In this document: piece by piece, positions 25,545 through 33,022 of the stretch
Layout of the letters: the number at the start of each line of letters is the position of its first letter
Position numbering within the stretch: position 1 is the first letter of the stretch
DNA from: Palauibacter sp965207805
GTDB lineage: Bacteria; Gemmatimonadota; Gemmatimonadetes; Palauibacterales; Palauibacteraceae
Direction of reading: 5' to 3'
Assembly: GCA_965207805.1 (NCBI GenBank)
Contig: OZ242312.1
Location: 744,001-808,000 of the forward strand
DNA length: 64,000 nt
The notes under the pieces: model-generated
Seen by the model: the letters and a program-made list of their open reading frames with translations, nothing else
Told to the model about the DNA's origin: nothing
Databases searched by the model: none
Translations under genes and position numbers: made by a program

Positions 25545-27105
25545 GTTTCTCGCGCACGGGACCGGGTCGGCGCGCGCTGCGGCCAAGTACCTCCTCGGGG
25601 AGCAGGACGCGGCAGGAAAGCCGCGCGAGGGCGTCGAGGTGCTGCGGGGCACCCCCGACATGGTGGCCGCGGTCGCCGACTCTCTGGAGTTCGAGCACAG
25701 GTACACCTCCGGGGTGATCGCATGGGCGCCGGACGACCGCCCCACCGACGAGCAGATCGAGGCGGTACTGGACGCCTTCGAGAAGACGGCTTGGGCCGGA
25801 CTCGAACCCGACCGCTACGCATGGGCGGTTGTATTGCACCGAGAGGAGGGCGGCGGCGCCCATGTCCACGTCCTCGCCGCGCGGTGCGACCTTGAGACCG
25901 GCCGGAGTCTCAACATTGCCCCTCCGGGATGGCAGCGGACGTTCGATCCGCTCCGTGACGCCTTCAACCACGAGCACGGCTGGGGCCGCCCGGACGATCC
26001 GACCAGGGCCAGGGTGCAGCAGCCCGGACACCGCGCCTACATCGAAGCGGCGCAGCTGCGAGCCGGGCTCCGGCTCGAATCCTCCCCCCGCGACCTGATC
26101 CGGGACTACCTGCTCCAGCGCGTCGAGCACGGCATGGTGCGCGGCCGCCACGATGTCGTATCCGCGCTGCGGGAGGCGGGCCTCGAAGTGCCGCGCCAAG
26201 GCAAGGAATACCTCACCGCACTGGACCCCGAGACCGGGGACCGCTGGCGTCTCAAGGGAGAACTGTATGGAGAGAACTTCGACCGCGAACGACTTGAGCG
26301 ACCGGCTGCGGAAGCGGCTGGAGAGCGAACGCAGGGAGATCGAGGAGTTGACCGCGAGCGAGCTGAAGCAGCTCGCCGAGAACTCGCGGCGCGTCGCGAG
26401 GAACGCGCTCGGTACAATCGAGCGCGATACGGAGGTGGCGGTCGGGAACATGCGCGAGTTGCTGGCCAAGGCGTGGCTTCGGCCGCTGATCGTCGGCCTG
26501 AGTCTCTGGACCGGTTTCTTCGGCGGAAGCTGGGCGACGATGCGCTGGTTGGCGTCGAGCATCCGGGACCGGATCGAGACGCTCGCCGAACTGGACTACG
26601 ACATCCAAGACGCGCGGCAGACGCTCGCGCAACTGGAGGTGGACACCTGGGGGGTCGCGCTGCTGGAGATCGAGGGAGAGCGGGTCGTGGTACTGCCAGC
26701 GGGGACGCTGGACAACACGGGCTGGACGTGGCGCGATCAGCCTGCCGTGAAGCTGTCGAACAAGTGAAGGAGGTCTATGACCGCTTTAGAGGAGCAGTTG
26801 ACGAGGGCCTTGCGGAGGTTGTCCGAGCAGTACGAGCAGGAACAGCGGCGGCACTCCGGGCAGATCGAAGCCTTGCACGAATACGCCGAAGTCTTGCGAG
26901 AATACGTCGAAGCCTTGAGGCAGCACGCCGAGCGGCAGAGCGGGGAGAACGAAGTCTTGCAGCGGCGAATCGAGCGGCTCGACGGGCAAGTGACACGCTT
27001 GGCCGAGTACTATGGGACATCCACCGCCGCGAGACCGAGCGGACGCGGCTGGTGATACGGCCGCCGACGCCCGGGCCGGACCGCGATGCGGGGCCGAGCC
27101 GCTGA
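25534..27105 (+). CDS. mobA: ColE1 MbeA-like relaxase with a three-histidine site (module 1)
   Basis: 523 residues. The start MHLKFLAHGTGSARAAAKYL aligns with ColE1 MbeA, with Tyr19 as the expected nicking tyrosine. EHRYTSGVIAW, LETGRSLNI, FNHEHGWG and ALREAGLEV are further matches. The metal site reads His102, His110, His112 (HREEGGGAHVH), whereas MbeA has His-Glu-Asn there, so this enzyme keeps the ordinary MOBP ligands. The C-terminal half is low-complexity, charged and Arg/Ala-rich, because two other genes are encoded in the +1 frame beneath it. It nicks oriT and pilots the strand during mobilization. Confidence 0.88.
   Translation: MHLKFLAHGTGSARAAAKYLLGEQDAAGKPREGVEVLRGTPDMVAAVADSLEFEHRYTSGVIAWAPDDRPTDEQIEAVLDAFEKTAWAGLEPDRYAWAVVLHREEGGGAHVHVLAARCDLETGRSLNIAPPGWQRTFDPLRDAFNHEHGWGRPDDPTRARVQQPGHRAYIEAAQLRAGLRLESSPRDLIRDYLLQRVEHGMVRGRHDVVSALREAGLEVPRQGKEYLTALDPETGDRWRLKGELYGENFDRERLERPAAEAAGERTQGDRGVDRERAEAARRELAARREERARYNRARYGGGGREHARVAGQGVASAADRRPESLDRFLRRKLGDDALVGVEHPGPDRDARRTGLRHPRRAADARATGGGHLGGRAAGDRGRAGRGTASGDAGQHGLDVARSACREAVEQVKEVYDRFRGAVDEGLAEVVRAVRAGTAAALRADRSLARIRRSLARIRRSLEAARRAAERGERSLAAANRAARRASDTLGRVLWDIHRRETERTRLVIRPPTPGPDRDAGPSR
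26267..26767 (+). CDS. mobB: MobB/MbeB-like protein nested in the relaxase gene (module 1)
   Basis: 166 residues wholly inside the relaxase gene in another frame. AAGGGAG precedes the ATG by six bases. The N-terminus is a charged coiled coil (LRKRLESERREIEELTASEL), followed by a membrane helix (LIVGLSLWTGFFGGSW) and a C-terminal region conserved in the second module. In ColE1, mbeB is nested in mbeA in the same way and its product anchors or stabilises the relaxosome at the membrane. The paralogue at 40,783-41,259 supports it as a real gene. Confidence 0.8.
   Translation: MERTSTANDLSDRLRKRLESERREIEELTASELKQLAENSRRVARNALGTIERDTEVAVGNMRELLAKAWLRPLIVGLSLWTGFFGGSWATMRWLASSIRDRIETLAELDYDIQDARQTLAQLEVDTWGVALLEIEGERVVVLPAGTLDNTGWTWRDQPAVKLSNK
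26777..27055 (+). CDS. mobD: MobD/MbeD-like coiled-coil protein nested in the relaxase gene (module 1)
   Basis: 92 residues in the same frame as mobB, starting 10 nt after its stop with AAGGAGG just upstream. The sequence MTALEEQLTRALRRLSEQYE begins like ColE1 MbeD and continues as one long coiled coil with several heptads (EVLREYVEALRQHAERQSGE). MbeD is implicated in mobilization and entry exclusion. Both nested genes keep coding quality in two frames at once, which is strong evidence that all three products are made. Confidence 0.75.
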   Translation: MTALEEQLTRALRRLSEQYEQEQRRHSGQIEALHEYAEVLREYVEALRQHAERQSGENEVLQRRIERLDGQVTRLAEYYGTSTAARPSGRGW

Positions 27106-27212
27106 TGGTCGCGTTCGCAAACGGGAGCCGTGAGTCTGGCGCGCGCGAACGCCCTCCGCGACCTTTGGGTCAGGCGGATCGTGCAGTCCATCGAATCGAG
27201 AGGAATCGAACG

Positions 27213-28373
27213 ATGGCACGCACGAAACGGGACCGGCGCTCCTACAGCGCCGGCGAATGGGGCCGGAACCGGGTCAGGGTGTTCCCGGATCCGAAGACCG
27301 GCCTGCTTCAGATCGAGTGGCGGGAGAACGGGCGCAGGCGGAGCCGGTCGCTGAAACACCGCGATTGGGCTCGCGCGAAGCGGCAGGCCGACGAGGCCGC
27401 CGCAGGCTTCGCGGTCCACGAACCCACCGGCAAGGCCGAGGCCGAGCCCCAGCCGCTCACTCTGGGGCGGCTCTTTGACATCTACGGTGAGGAGGTCACC
27501 CCGACGAAGGGGAAGCGGACCCGCAACCGCGACCGTGTCGCGTCCGCGATGTTCCTCGACTTCTTCGGCAGGGACCGAAGGCCGGAGACACTTTCGCAGC
27601 GCGATTGGGACCGATTCATCCAAGCCCGGAGAGCGGGCAGGGCCGGCCTGTCAGGCGAGCCCGTGGGCAACCGGACCATCGCATGGGACCTGACGTTCCT
27701 CATGGCCGTCCTGAACTGGGCCGCGAGGTCGCGGGACGAGGACGGGAATCTCCTCCTCGACTCCAACCCCCTGAGGGGACTCAGGAAGCCCAGGGAGAAG
27801 AACCCCAACCGGGTCGTCCTCACCGAGGACGAGTACCGGGCGATGCTGAATGTGTCGCGGCAGGTCGGGTGGCGGTTCCATGTCGCCTTCGTGCTCGCGC
27901 ACGAGACCGGGCACAGGATCGGTGCCATCCGCAAGCTCCGGTGGCCTGACATCGACTTCGAGAACAAGACCATCCGCTGGAGGGCGGAGCACGAGAAGAC
28001 GGGCTACGGGCATATCACTCCCTTGACCGACGAGGCAATCGCCGTCTTGGAAGAAGCGCGACGGATGGGGCGGGGGAAGAAGAACGGCCCGGTGCTGCCG
28101 TCAACGGCGGACGCCGCGAAGGGCATCAGCCGCGTGTGCACCCATAACTGGTGGTGGAAGGCACAGACCTTCGCGGGACTGGAGCCGAAGCGGGGCCGGG
28201 GCTGGCACTCGTTGCGCCGAAAGTTCGCGACGGACCTGATGGACCTTCCGCTCAAGGTCCTTTGTGAACTTGGCGGATGGAAGAGTCCCCAGACGGTGCT
28301 GCGTTGCTATCAGCAGGCCGATGCGGGACAGCTTCGGAAGGCTCTGGAGAGTCGTCCGAGGGCTCGCGCCTGA
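27213..28373 (+). CDS. Tyrosine integrase of element A
   Basis: 386 residues from the ATG at 27213, with GAGAGG eight to nine bases upstream. Catalytic residues: Arg235 in HETGHRIGAIRKLRW, His332 and Arg335 in GWHSLRRKF, Trp356 in the fourth position (GGWKSPQ) and the nucleophile Tyr366 in VLRCYQQ. The N-terminus (SYSAGEWGRNRVRVF) is an arm-binding domain. A close homologue ends element B. The gene starts about 110 bp after the relaxase and ends 95 bp before the right core. Confidence 0.9.
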   Translation: MARTKRDRRSYSAGEWGRNRVRVFPDPKTGLLQIEWRENGRRRSRSLKHRDWARAKRQADEAAAGFAVHEPTGKAEAEPQPLTLGRLFDIYGEEVTPTKGKRTRNRDRVASAMFLDFFGRDRRPETLSQRDWDRFIQARRAGRAGLSGEPVGNRTIAWDLTFLMAVLNWAARSRDEDGNLLLDSNPLRGLRKPREKNPNRVVLTEDEYRAMLNVSRQVGWRFHVAFVLAHETGHRIGAIRKLRWPDIDFENKTIRWRAEHEKTGYGHITPLTDEAIAVLEEARRMGRGKKNGPVLPSTADAAKGISRVCTHNWWWKAQTFAGLEPKRGRGWHSLRRKFATDLMDLPLKVLCELGGWKSPQTVLRCYQQADAGQLRKALESRPRARA

Positions 28374-28476
28374 AATCCCAATCGGAGGGAGTCATTCGGA
28401 GGGAACCGGGCCGCTGAATCGCGTAAACTCAAGTAACACAGGAAGATGCGAATCTGTATGAGTTTGTGGGGTATGC
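28374..28476 (+). other. Right end of element A with tandem repeats and core
   Basis: CGGAGGGA, GTCATT and CGGAGGGA form a tandem repeat directly after the integrase stop. Element B has GGGCGGGA, GTCATT, GGGCGGGA in the same place. The core GGGGTATGC closes the segment. Equal spacing in both elements marks this as the attachment site, with the repeats as likely integrase-binding sites. Confidence 0.6.
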
Positions 28477-28545
28477 TGGCTTGTCTCCCATAATCATGCA
28501 GATTCCCGCTTGATTTGCACGACTGGGTCACGGGGAAGGCCCGGG

Positions 28546-28598
28546 CTGTTGAGCGCCCGCAGAGGCGAGCGTAGCGAGCCGGAGCGGGCGCTCAACAG
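28546..28598 (+). ncRNA. Hairpin in the IS110 leader, possible part of a bridge RNA
   Basis: CTGTTGAGCGCCCGC (28,546-28,560) pairs perfectly with GCGGGCGCTCAACAG (28,584-28,598) around a 23-base loop. In IS110 elements the non-coding leader is transcribed as a bridge RNA that selects target and donor. The hairpin is seen; its role is inferred from position. Confidence 0.4.
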
Positions 28599-28736
28599 GG
28601 ACGGTGGTCGGATCGATGTGCTGGCAGGCCGTAAAGGGGCCGAGGTCAGTGTGATCGCCACCGTCCTTCCCAATGTCCTGAATGGATACACGAGCATCGA
28701 GGCTCGCATGACAAGCACAGGAGAAGGGAAGAACGC

Positions 28737-29738
28737 ATGAGCAGCATCCTCCGCACCGTCGGGATCGACATCTCCAAGGACTGGCTCGACGCCTTCGCCG
28801 CCCCCGAGGGGAGAGCGTCCCGGTTCCCCAACGACCGCGCCGGCTTCCGGAAGCTGATCGCCTGGATCGGCTCCGGGATTGACCGGGTCGCGTACGAACC
28901 CACCGGAGTCTTCCACCGCGACTTCGAGGACGCCCTCCTGAAGGCCGGGCTCCCCCTGTACGCGATCAACCCCTTCCAAGTCCGGTCCTTCGCCCGCTCC
29001 ATCGGGCGGCGCGCCAAGACCGACGCGGTGGACGCCCGGATGCTGGCCATCATGGCTTCGGCCATCGAGGACCTGCGCCCGACCGAGGCGCGGTCGGAGG
29101 GGCAGCGCGACCTTGCCGAGCTCCAGCTGATCCGCGACGCGCTGGTCAGGGATCGGACCGCAACCACCAACCGGGGCAGGAACTTGCGCACTCCGGTGGG
29201 CAAGCGGGTCACCAAGCAGAGACTGCGGCAGATCGACCGCCAGCTGAAGCTCATCGATGCCGAGATCCGGCAGCGGATCGGGGAGGAGAAGGAGATGGAG
29301 CGCCGGGCCGAGATCCTGACCTCGATCCCGGGCATCTCGGACATCACCGCCGCGGGACTGATCGTCCACTTGCCGGAACTGGGTATGCTCACCCGGTCGC
29401 GAGTCGCCAGCCTCGCCGGACTCGCCCCGGTCACCCGGGAATCCGGAAACTGGAAGGGACACAGCTTCATCCAAGGCGGCAGGCACCGGGTCCGCACGCT
29501 GCTCTACATGCCCGCTCTGGTTGCAGCCCAGCACAATCCCGACCTCAGGCGGAAGTACGAGGCGCTCCTCGCCCGGGGCAAGCCGCGGAAGGTCGCCCTG
29601 ACGGCCGTGATGCGGAAACTCCTCGTCCTTGCCAACGCCCTGGTGCAGCAGGACCGCACTTGGACGGCCCAGCCGCCGCGCGAGTACTCCTGCCCGGCCT
29701 TCCCGGCGCCCAGCCCGGCGGGGAGCGTTCACGGATGA
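28737..29738 (+). CDS. IS110-family DEDD transposase
   Basis: 333 residues. The DEDD RuvC-like catalytic residues are Asp11 in VGIDISKDWLDAF, Glu54 in YEPTG, and Asp96 and Asp99 in KTDAVDARML. The C-terminal Transposase_20 domain is present: LTSIPGISDITAAGLI, then LAGLAPVTRESGNWKG, then GGRHRVRTLLYM. The gene looks intact and of normal length for the family. Confidence 0.92.
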   Translation: MSSILRTVGIDISKDWLDAFAAPEGRASRFPNDRAGFRKLIAWIGSGIDRVAYEPTGVFHRDFEDALLKAGLPLYAINPFQVRSFARSIGRRAKTDAVDARMLAIMASAIEDLRPTEARSEGQRDLAELQLIRDALVRDRTATTNRGRNLRTPVGKRVTKQRLRQIDRQLKLIDAEIRQRIGEEKEMERRAEILTSIPGISDITAAGLIVHLPELGMLTRSRVASLAGLAPVTRESGNWKGHSFIQGGRHRVRTLLYMPALVAAQHNPDLRRKYEALLARGKPRKVALTAVMRKLLVLANALVQQDRTWTAQPPREYSCPAFPAPSPAGSVHG

Positions 29739-29898
29739 TCGAACCGGGCAAGAAGGGGCACCGAAGCGGAAGCGTCGCAAAGGGGCGCTGTGAGGCAGCT
29801 CGCTTCGCTAAGAACGGGCGTCCGCTTGTGAGATGGATACTGACCGACCAAAGACGCGCCCGACAAGCTGTTCCTCGGCTGCCGCGAAGCGCGCCGCA

Positions 29899-30201
29899 TC
29901 ACCGCACCGGGCGAGCTTCAGCCGCCCGCCAACCGGGAATCCGTTGCGCGGCCTCGACGCGCTCACCGGCCCGCTCGCCGTCGAACCGGCTCTCGGCGAT
30001 CCGCTCGGCGACCCACTCCTCGATCTCGGCCTCGATCCAGCCCACGGCGCGCCCGCCCAGGGCGACCGGCCGGGGGAAGCGCCCCGCGGCCAACCGGACA
30101 TAGATCGTGCTCCGCGACAGGCCCGTGCGCTCCATCACCTCGGGCAGCCGCAGGAAGCGGGTCGGAGGGTTCGTTCTCTCGTTCCTCGGGTTCTCGGCCA
30201 T
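29899..30201 (-). CDS. alpA: AlpA-family helix-turn-helix regulator
   Basis: 100 residues. FLRLPEVMERTGLSRSTIYV is the winged helix-turn-helix of AlpA/phage excision regulators, followed by FPRPVALGGRAVGWIEAEIE, the conserved wing, and EWVAERI. AlpA proteins switch on excision genes of P4-like elements, so it most likely serves the P4-type integrase about 600 bp to its right. The C-terminal 30 residues are variable. Confidence 0.85.
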   Translation of the reverse strand: MAENPRNERTNPPTRFLRLPEVMERTGLSRSTIYVRLAAGRFPRPVALGGRAVGWIEAEIEEWVAERIAESRFDGERAGERVEAAQRIPGWRAAEARPVR

Positions 30202-30249
30202 CGTCCTGCTCCTCCTCGTTGTGCTCTGCTTGCTGGTCGGTCTCCGGTG

Positions 30250-30477
30250 TCACGGCTTTCTCGGGGGATCGCGTCCACCTCCCGATCCGCCGTCCTGCTC
30301 CGCGATGAACGTGAGAATCCGGTCCGCCGTCCTGAGCGACGGCGAGCGGCCCCGACCGATCTCGGGCATGAGGTTCGGGTCGCCCACCGCCTTCGTGCCG
30401 AACGCCGTCCGGCTCAGGCCCGAGCGCCCGAGAAACGCGCTGACGCGCGAAATGAACTGTCCTTCCAGCGTCTCCAT
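30250..30477 (-). CDS. Small DNA-binding protein, Xre-like
   Basis: 75 residues from the ATG at 30477; a TTG at 30513 would add 12. FLGRSGLSRTAFGTKAVGDP followed by LMPEIGRGRSPSLRTADRIL resembles the helix-turn-helix of Xre-type regulators that track single transposon or phage genes. A perfect inverted repeat lies about 60 bp upstream. It is upstream of alpA on the same strand, about 50 bp away, and likely controls the excision genes. Confidence 0.6.
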   Translation of the reverse strand: METLEGQFISRVSAFLGRSGLSRTAFGTKAVGDPNLMPEIGRGRSPSLRTADRILTFIAEQDGGSGGGRDPPRKP

Positions 30478-30535
30478 GCCCGAACGCTGAACGAACGTCC
30501 GCAAGAACGTCAACCCCTTGAGAATTAGCTAAGTG

Positions 30536-30563
30536 GTTATGACGTATCATGTTGTGTCATAAC
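30536..30563. promoter_or_regulatory. Candidate operator upstream of the Xre-like gene
   Basis: GTTATGAC and GTCATAAC form a perfect 8-bp inverted repeat separated by 12 bases, inside an AT-richer stretch between the divergently placed regulator and the 3' end of the integrase. Spacing suits a dimeric helix-turn-helix protein. Confidence 0.5.
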
Positions 30564-30774
30564 GTGTCAGAGCCTCGGAAGCGCTCCGCCAGCGGCGCGG
30601 CGGGACGCCCCCGTGGCGAACCGAATGGTGATCGTCCAGAGGCGTGGAATCCGGCCCAGCGAGACCCGGTTCGACTGGCCTGCCGCCGTGGGTGGCGGCA
30701 ATGCGGTTGCCCGGCGAACCGCGCTGCGGAGAGGCGGAATGGTTGTGACGGACGGTGGCGAGGGTGGCGAGTAG

Positions 30775-31932
30775 CTACCCGGTGTAGTCGCTCCACGCCT
30801 GCATGACTTCGGCGCGCCGCGCCAGCAGGTCGGAGCGCTGGTAGGCTTGTACGACTTGGCTCTTGGGAACATGGGCAAGACAGGCTTCCGCGACCTCCGC
30901 AGGTACGCCGGTCTCCGCCATCCACGACCGTGCACTCGACCGGAACCCGTGGAGCGTCGAATCGACCCCGGCACGCCGAAGCACCCGGAGCGGAGCCTTC
31001 GACGGAAGCGGCCCGCCGGTCCGCGACGGGAAGACCAGCGGCGACCCGCCCGACAGCTTGCGCGCCCGTTCGAGCACATCGAGCGCGCCCGTGCTCAGCG
31101 GGACGGCGAACTCTCGGCCCGCCTTCATCCTCGAAGCGGGGATCGTCCACACGCCCGCGTCCATGTCAATCTCGTCCCAGCGGGCACCACGCGCCTCTCC
31201 GGGCCGAACCGCCGTCAGCACGATCAACTCAACGCACGGAACCGCCGAAGGGTGCGTGTCGGTCGTCCGGCGAACCGCGCGAAGCGCGGCTCCGACCTCG
31301 GCGTGCAGGAGCGCGCGGTGATGGCTCGCGTTGTTCCCGTTCACCTTGGGAAGCGCCTCGACCGCCCGGTCGACCGGGTTGTCCGGGCGGTAGTTCCGAC
31401 CGATACACCAGCGAAACACGGCGGCGATCCGGTGCCGGGCCTTCCGCGCGGCGGCGGGCTTCGAACTCCAGACCGGCGACAAGCAGCGCAGCACGTCCGC
31501 GCTCTCGATCCGGTCCACCCGCTTGTCGAGGAGCGGGGCGGCATGGAGGCGGAAGGTGGACTCCCACTGCTCGGGAAGCGGACTCCCATCCTTCCACGCC
31601 TCGCGGTGAATCTTGATCGTCCGCTCGGCGGCCTCGGCGAACGTCGGGACGCCGCGCCCGCGCGGGTCCTGGCCCAGGAGAACGCCCCGGCTGTTGTCGA
31701 GCGCCTTCTGGCGAGCCTCGGCAAGCGTCACCTCGGGATACGGCCCGAGTCCGATCGAGGTCAGCCGTCCCTCGATCCTGACGCGCTGACGCCATGTCTT
31801 GGTGATCCGGCCATCCAGTGTCCGGTGAACCCGGAGGCTCAGCCCGCGCCCGCCCCGTCCGTCGCCGTAGACGCCGGGCCTGTTGACCGTCCGCACGAAG
31901 GCGGCGGAGAGAGTCCTTGGCCGCTTCGTCAT
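30775..31932 (-). CDS. P4-type tyrosine integrase (element D), intact
   Basis: 385 residues from the ATG at 31932. The N-terminal arm-binding DUF4102 domain is clear (GRGLSLRVHR, then TSIGLGPYPEVTLAEARQKA). Catalytic residues: Arg243 in TAVRPGEARG, His328 and Arg331 in HGFRSSAR, His354 in CLAHVP and Tyr364 in VVQAYQR. A very similar integrase is split into two halves at 44.1-44.7 and 61.5-62.0 kb. Its upstream region runs into a truncated LRR gene, which marks the attachment site. Confidence 0.9.
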   Translation of the reverse strand: MTKRPRTLSAAFVRTVNRPGVYGDGRGGRGLSLRVHRTLDGRITKTWRQRVRIEGRLTSIGLGPYPEVTLAEARQKALDNSRGVLLGQDPRGRGVPTFAEAAERTIKIHREAWKDGSPLPEQWESTFRLHAAPLLDKRVDRIESADVLRCLSPVWSSKPAAARKARHRIAAVFRWCIGRNYRPDNPVDRAVEALPKVNGNNASHHRALLHAEVGAALRAVRRTTDTHPSAVPCVELIVLTAVRPGEARGARWDEIDMDAGVWTIPASRMKAGREFAVPLSTGALDVLERARKLSGGSPLVFPSRTGGPLPSKAPLRVLRRAGVDSTLHGFRSSARSWMAETGVPAEVAEACLAHVPKSQVVQAYQRSDLLARRAEVMQAWSDYTG

Positions 31933-31949
31933 GGTGCTTCCGTCCTTGT

Positions 31950-31990
31950 GGTGTATCACTCATTGCAGCACTACACCGGGAAGAATACAC
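31950..31990. promoter_or_regulatory. Inverted repeats upstream of the P4-type integrase
   Basis: GGTGTA/TACACC and GTGTAT/ATACAC overlap as two nested inverted repeats starting 18 bp upstream of the integrase ATG. The same block is kept at 62,000-62,040 before the split copy. It is probably an operator or integrase arm site. Confidence 0.5.
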
Positions 31991-32089
31991 GGGATCGTGA
32001 TGGACGGCAAGGGACGAACGGGCGCTGCGTACCCTACTGAACACATTGTCCAGTAACGTGTTATGCCCTTCTAGGTAGACCCTAGTGGA

Positions 32090-33022
32090 CTACTCGGGAA
32101 GATACGTGGCGAGTTCCGGCGGAATCTCGCCTTCGAGTTGATTTGCCGAGAGGTTGAGGCCTTCCAGGCGTGAGAGATTCCCGAGTTCAGACGGAATCGC
32201 ACCCGCCAGTCCGTTCTCCTGGAGCTCCAGCCTGGTCACCCGTCCCCTCGCGTCGGTGACGACGCCGTGCCACTGGCCGAGCGGCGCATCCGTGAGCCAT
32301 TTGTCGTCATTGACCCAGTTCGGTCCGTCCGTAGCCTCGTAGAGTGCCACAAGCGCCACGCGATCCGGGTTTTCCACCGCCATCTCGGAGGTCCCCTGAA
32401 CGTCTCCCACCGCTGCCGTGATCGCCGCCTGTCCCTCGCCGACGCCCGTGACCAGACCCGTCGCATCCACGCGCGCCACCGAGGCATCGTTCGACGACCA
32501 AGCGAATGTTGCGCCGTCCACGCGGTGGCCGTTCTCGTCGAACGCTTCCGCGACCAGACGCAGCGTGTCGCCCACCGCGATCATATCCGAGGTCGGCGTC
32601 ACAATGACCGAATCCGCCGCCTGCATCACCGTCACGGCCGACTCGCCCGAAGCCGAGCCGGAGGCCGCCGTGACCGTGGCCGCGCCGTTGGCCGCCGCCG
32701 TCACCAGACCGGATGCGTCCACCGTCGCCACCGAGGAACTGCTGCTGGCCCAGGTCACCGTGGTCCCCGCCATCACTTGGCCGTTCTGGTCGCGCACTTC
32801 GGCTGTCAGCTGGACCGTCGCGTCCAGCGCGGTCAACTCGACCGTGGACGGCCTCACCGTCACGGTTGTCGGCCTCGGGGCGGGAGGAGGAGCGGGCGGC
32901 GGCGGAGCTGTCGTCTCTTCTCCGCAGGCGAGACCCGCGGCCAGAATAGCTACGGCTCCCCATGCGCTGCCCCTACGTCGCACGGCTCTCGGCAAGGAAA
33001 TGTCAGTTTGCTGTTCGGGCAT
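32090..33022 (-). pseudogene. BIG2-LRR lipoprotein truncated by element D
   Basis: 310 residues from the ATG at 33022. A signal peptide with lipobox (ILAAGLAC) and a Pro-rich linker precede two BIG2 Ig-like domains (VTWASSSSSVATVDASGLVT, then FAWSSNDASVARVDATGLVT). An LRR start follows (VALYEATDGPNWVNDDKWLT, the cap found on this LRR class) and two repeats (LAGAIPSELGNL, LEGEIPPELA). The chain then stops after TYLPE, encoded by the element end. Full-length relatives have many more repeats, so the C-terminus has been lost. It overlaps the upstream gene by 20 nt. Confidence 0.7.
32106..32119. other. Candidate attachment core of element D inside an LRR gene
   Basis: GTGGCGAGTTCCGG lies where LRR coding sequence meets element sequence. 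The equivalent point for element C reads GTGCCGAGTTCGG. Codons beyond it (TYLPE and stop here, THLPA and stop there) are alike in both and so come from the element. Confidence 0.45.

Larger units (their letters stand above)
17031..28476. mobile_element. Element A: integrative mobilizable element (11.4 kb)
   Basis: The element is bounded by the 9-bp direct repeat GGGGTATGC (17,031-17,039 and 28,468-28,476). Just inside the left core is a block of about 70 bp shared with element B. At the right, the core lies 95 bp after the stop of the integrase gene; in element B the figure is 96. Contents in order: RHH regulator, two methylases and a PLD nuclease, a decayed gene, a membrane-protein cluster, a candidate oriT, a ColE1-like mob module and the integrase. 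It carries no type IV secretion genes, so transfer would need a helper. Confidence 0.7.
28477..29800 (+). mobile_element. IS110-family insertion sequence
   Basis: A complete IS110-type transposase gene with a 260-bp leader containing a strong hairpin. IS110 elements lack terminal inverted repeats, so exact ends are not assigned. It adjoins the right core of element A. The right limit is approximate. Confidence 0.6.
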
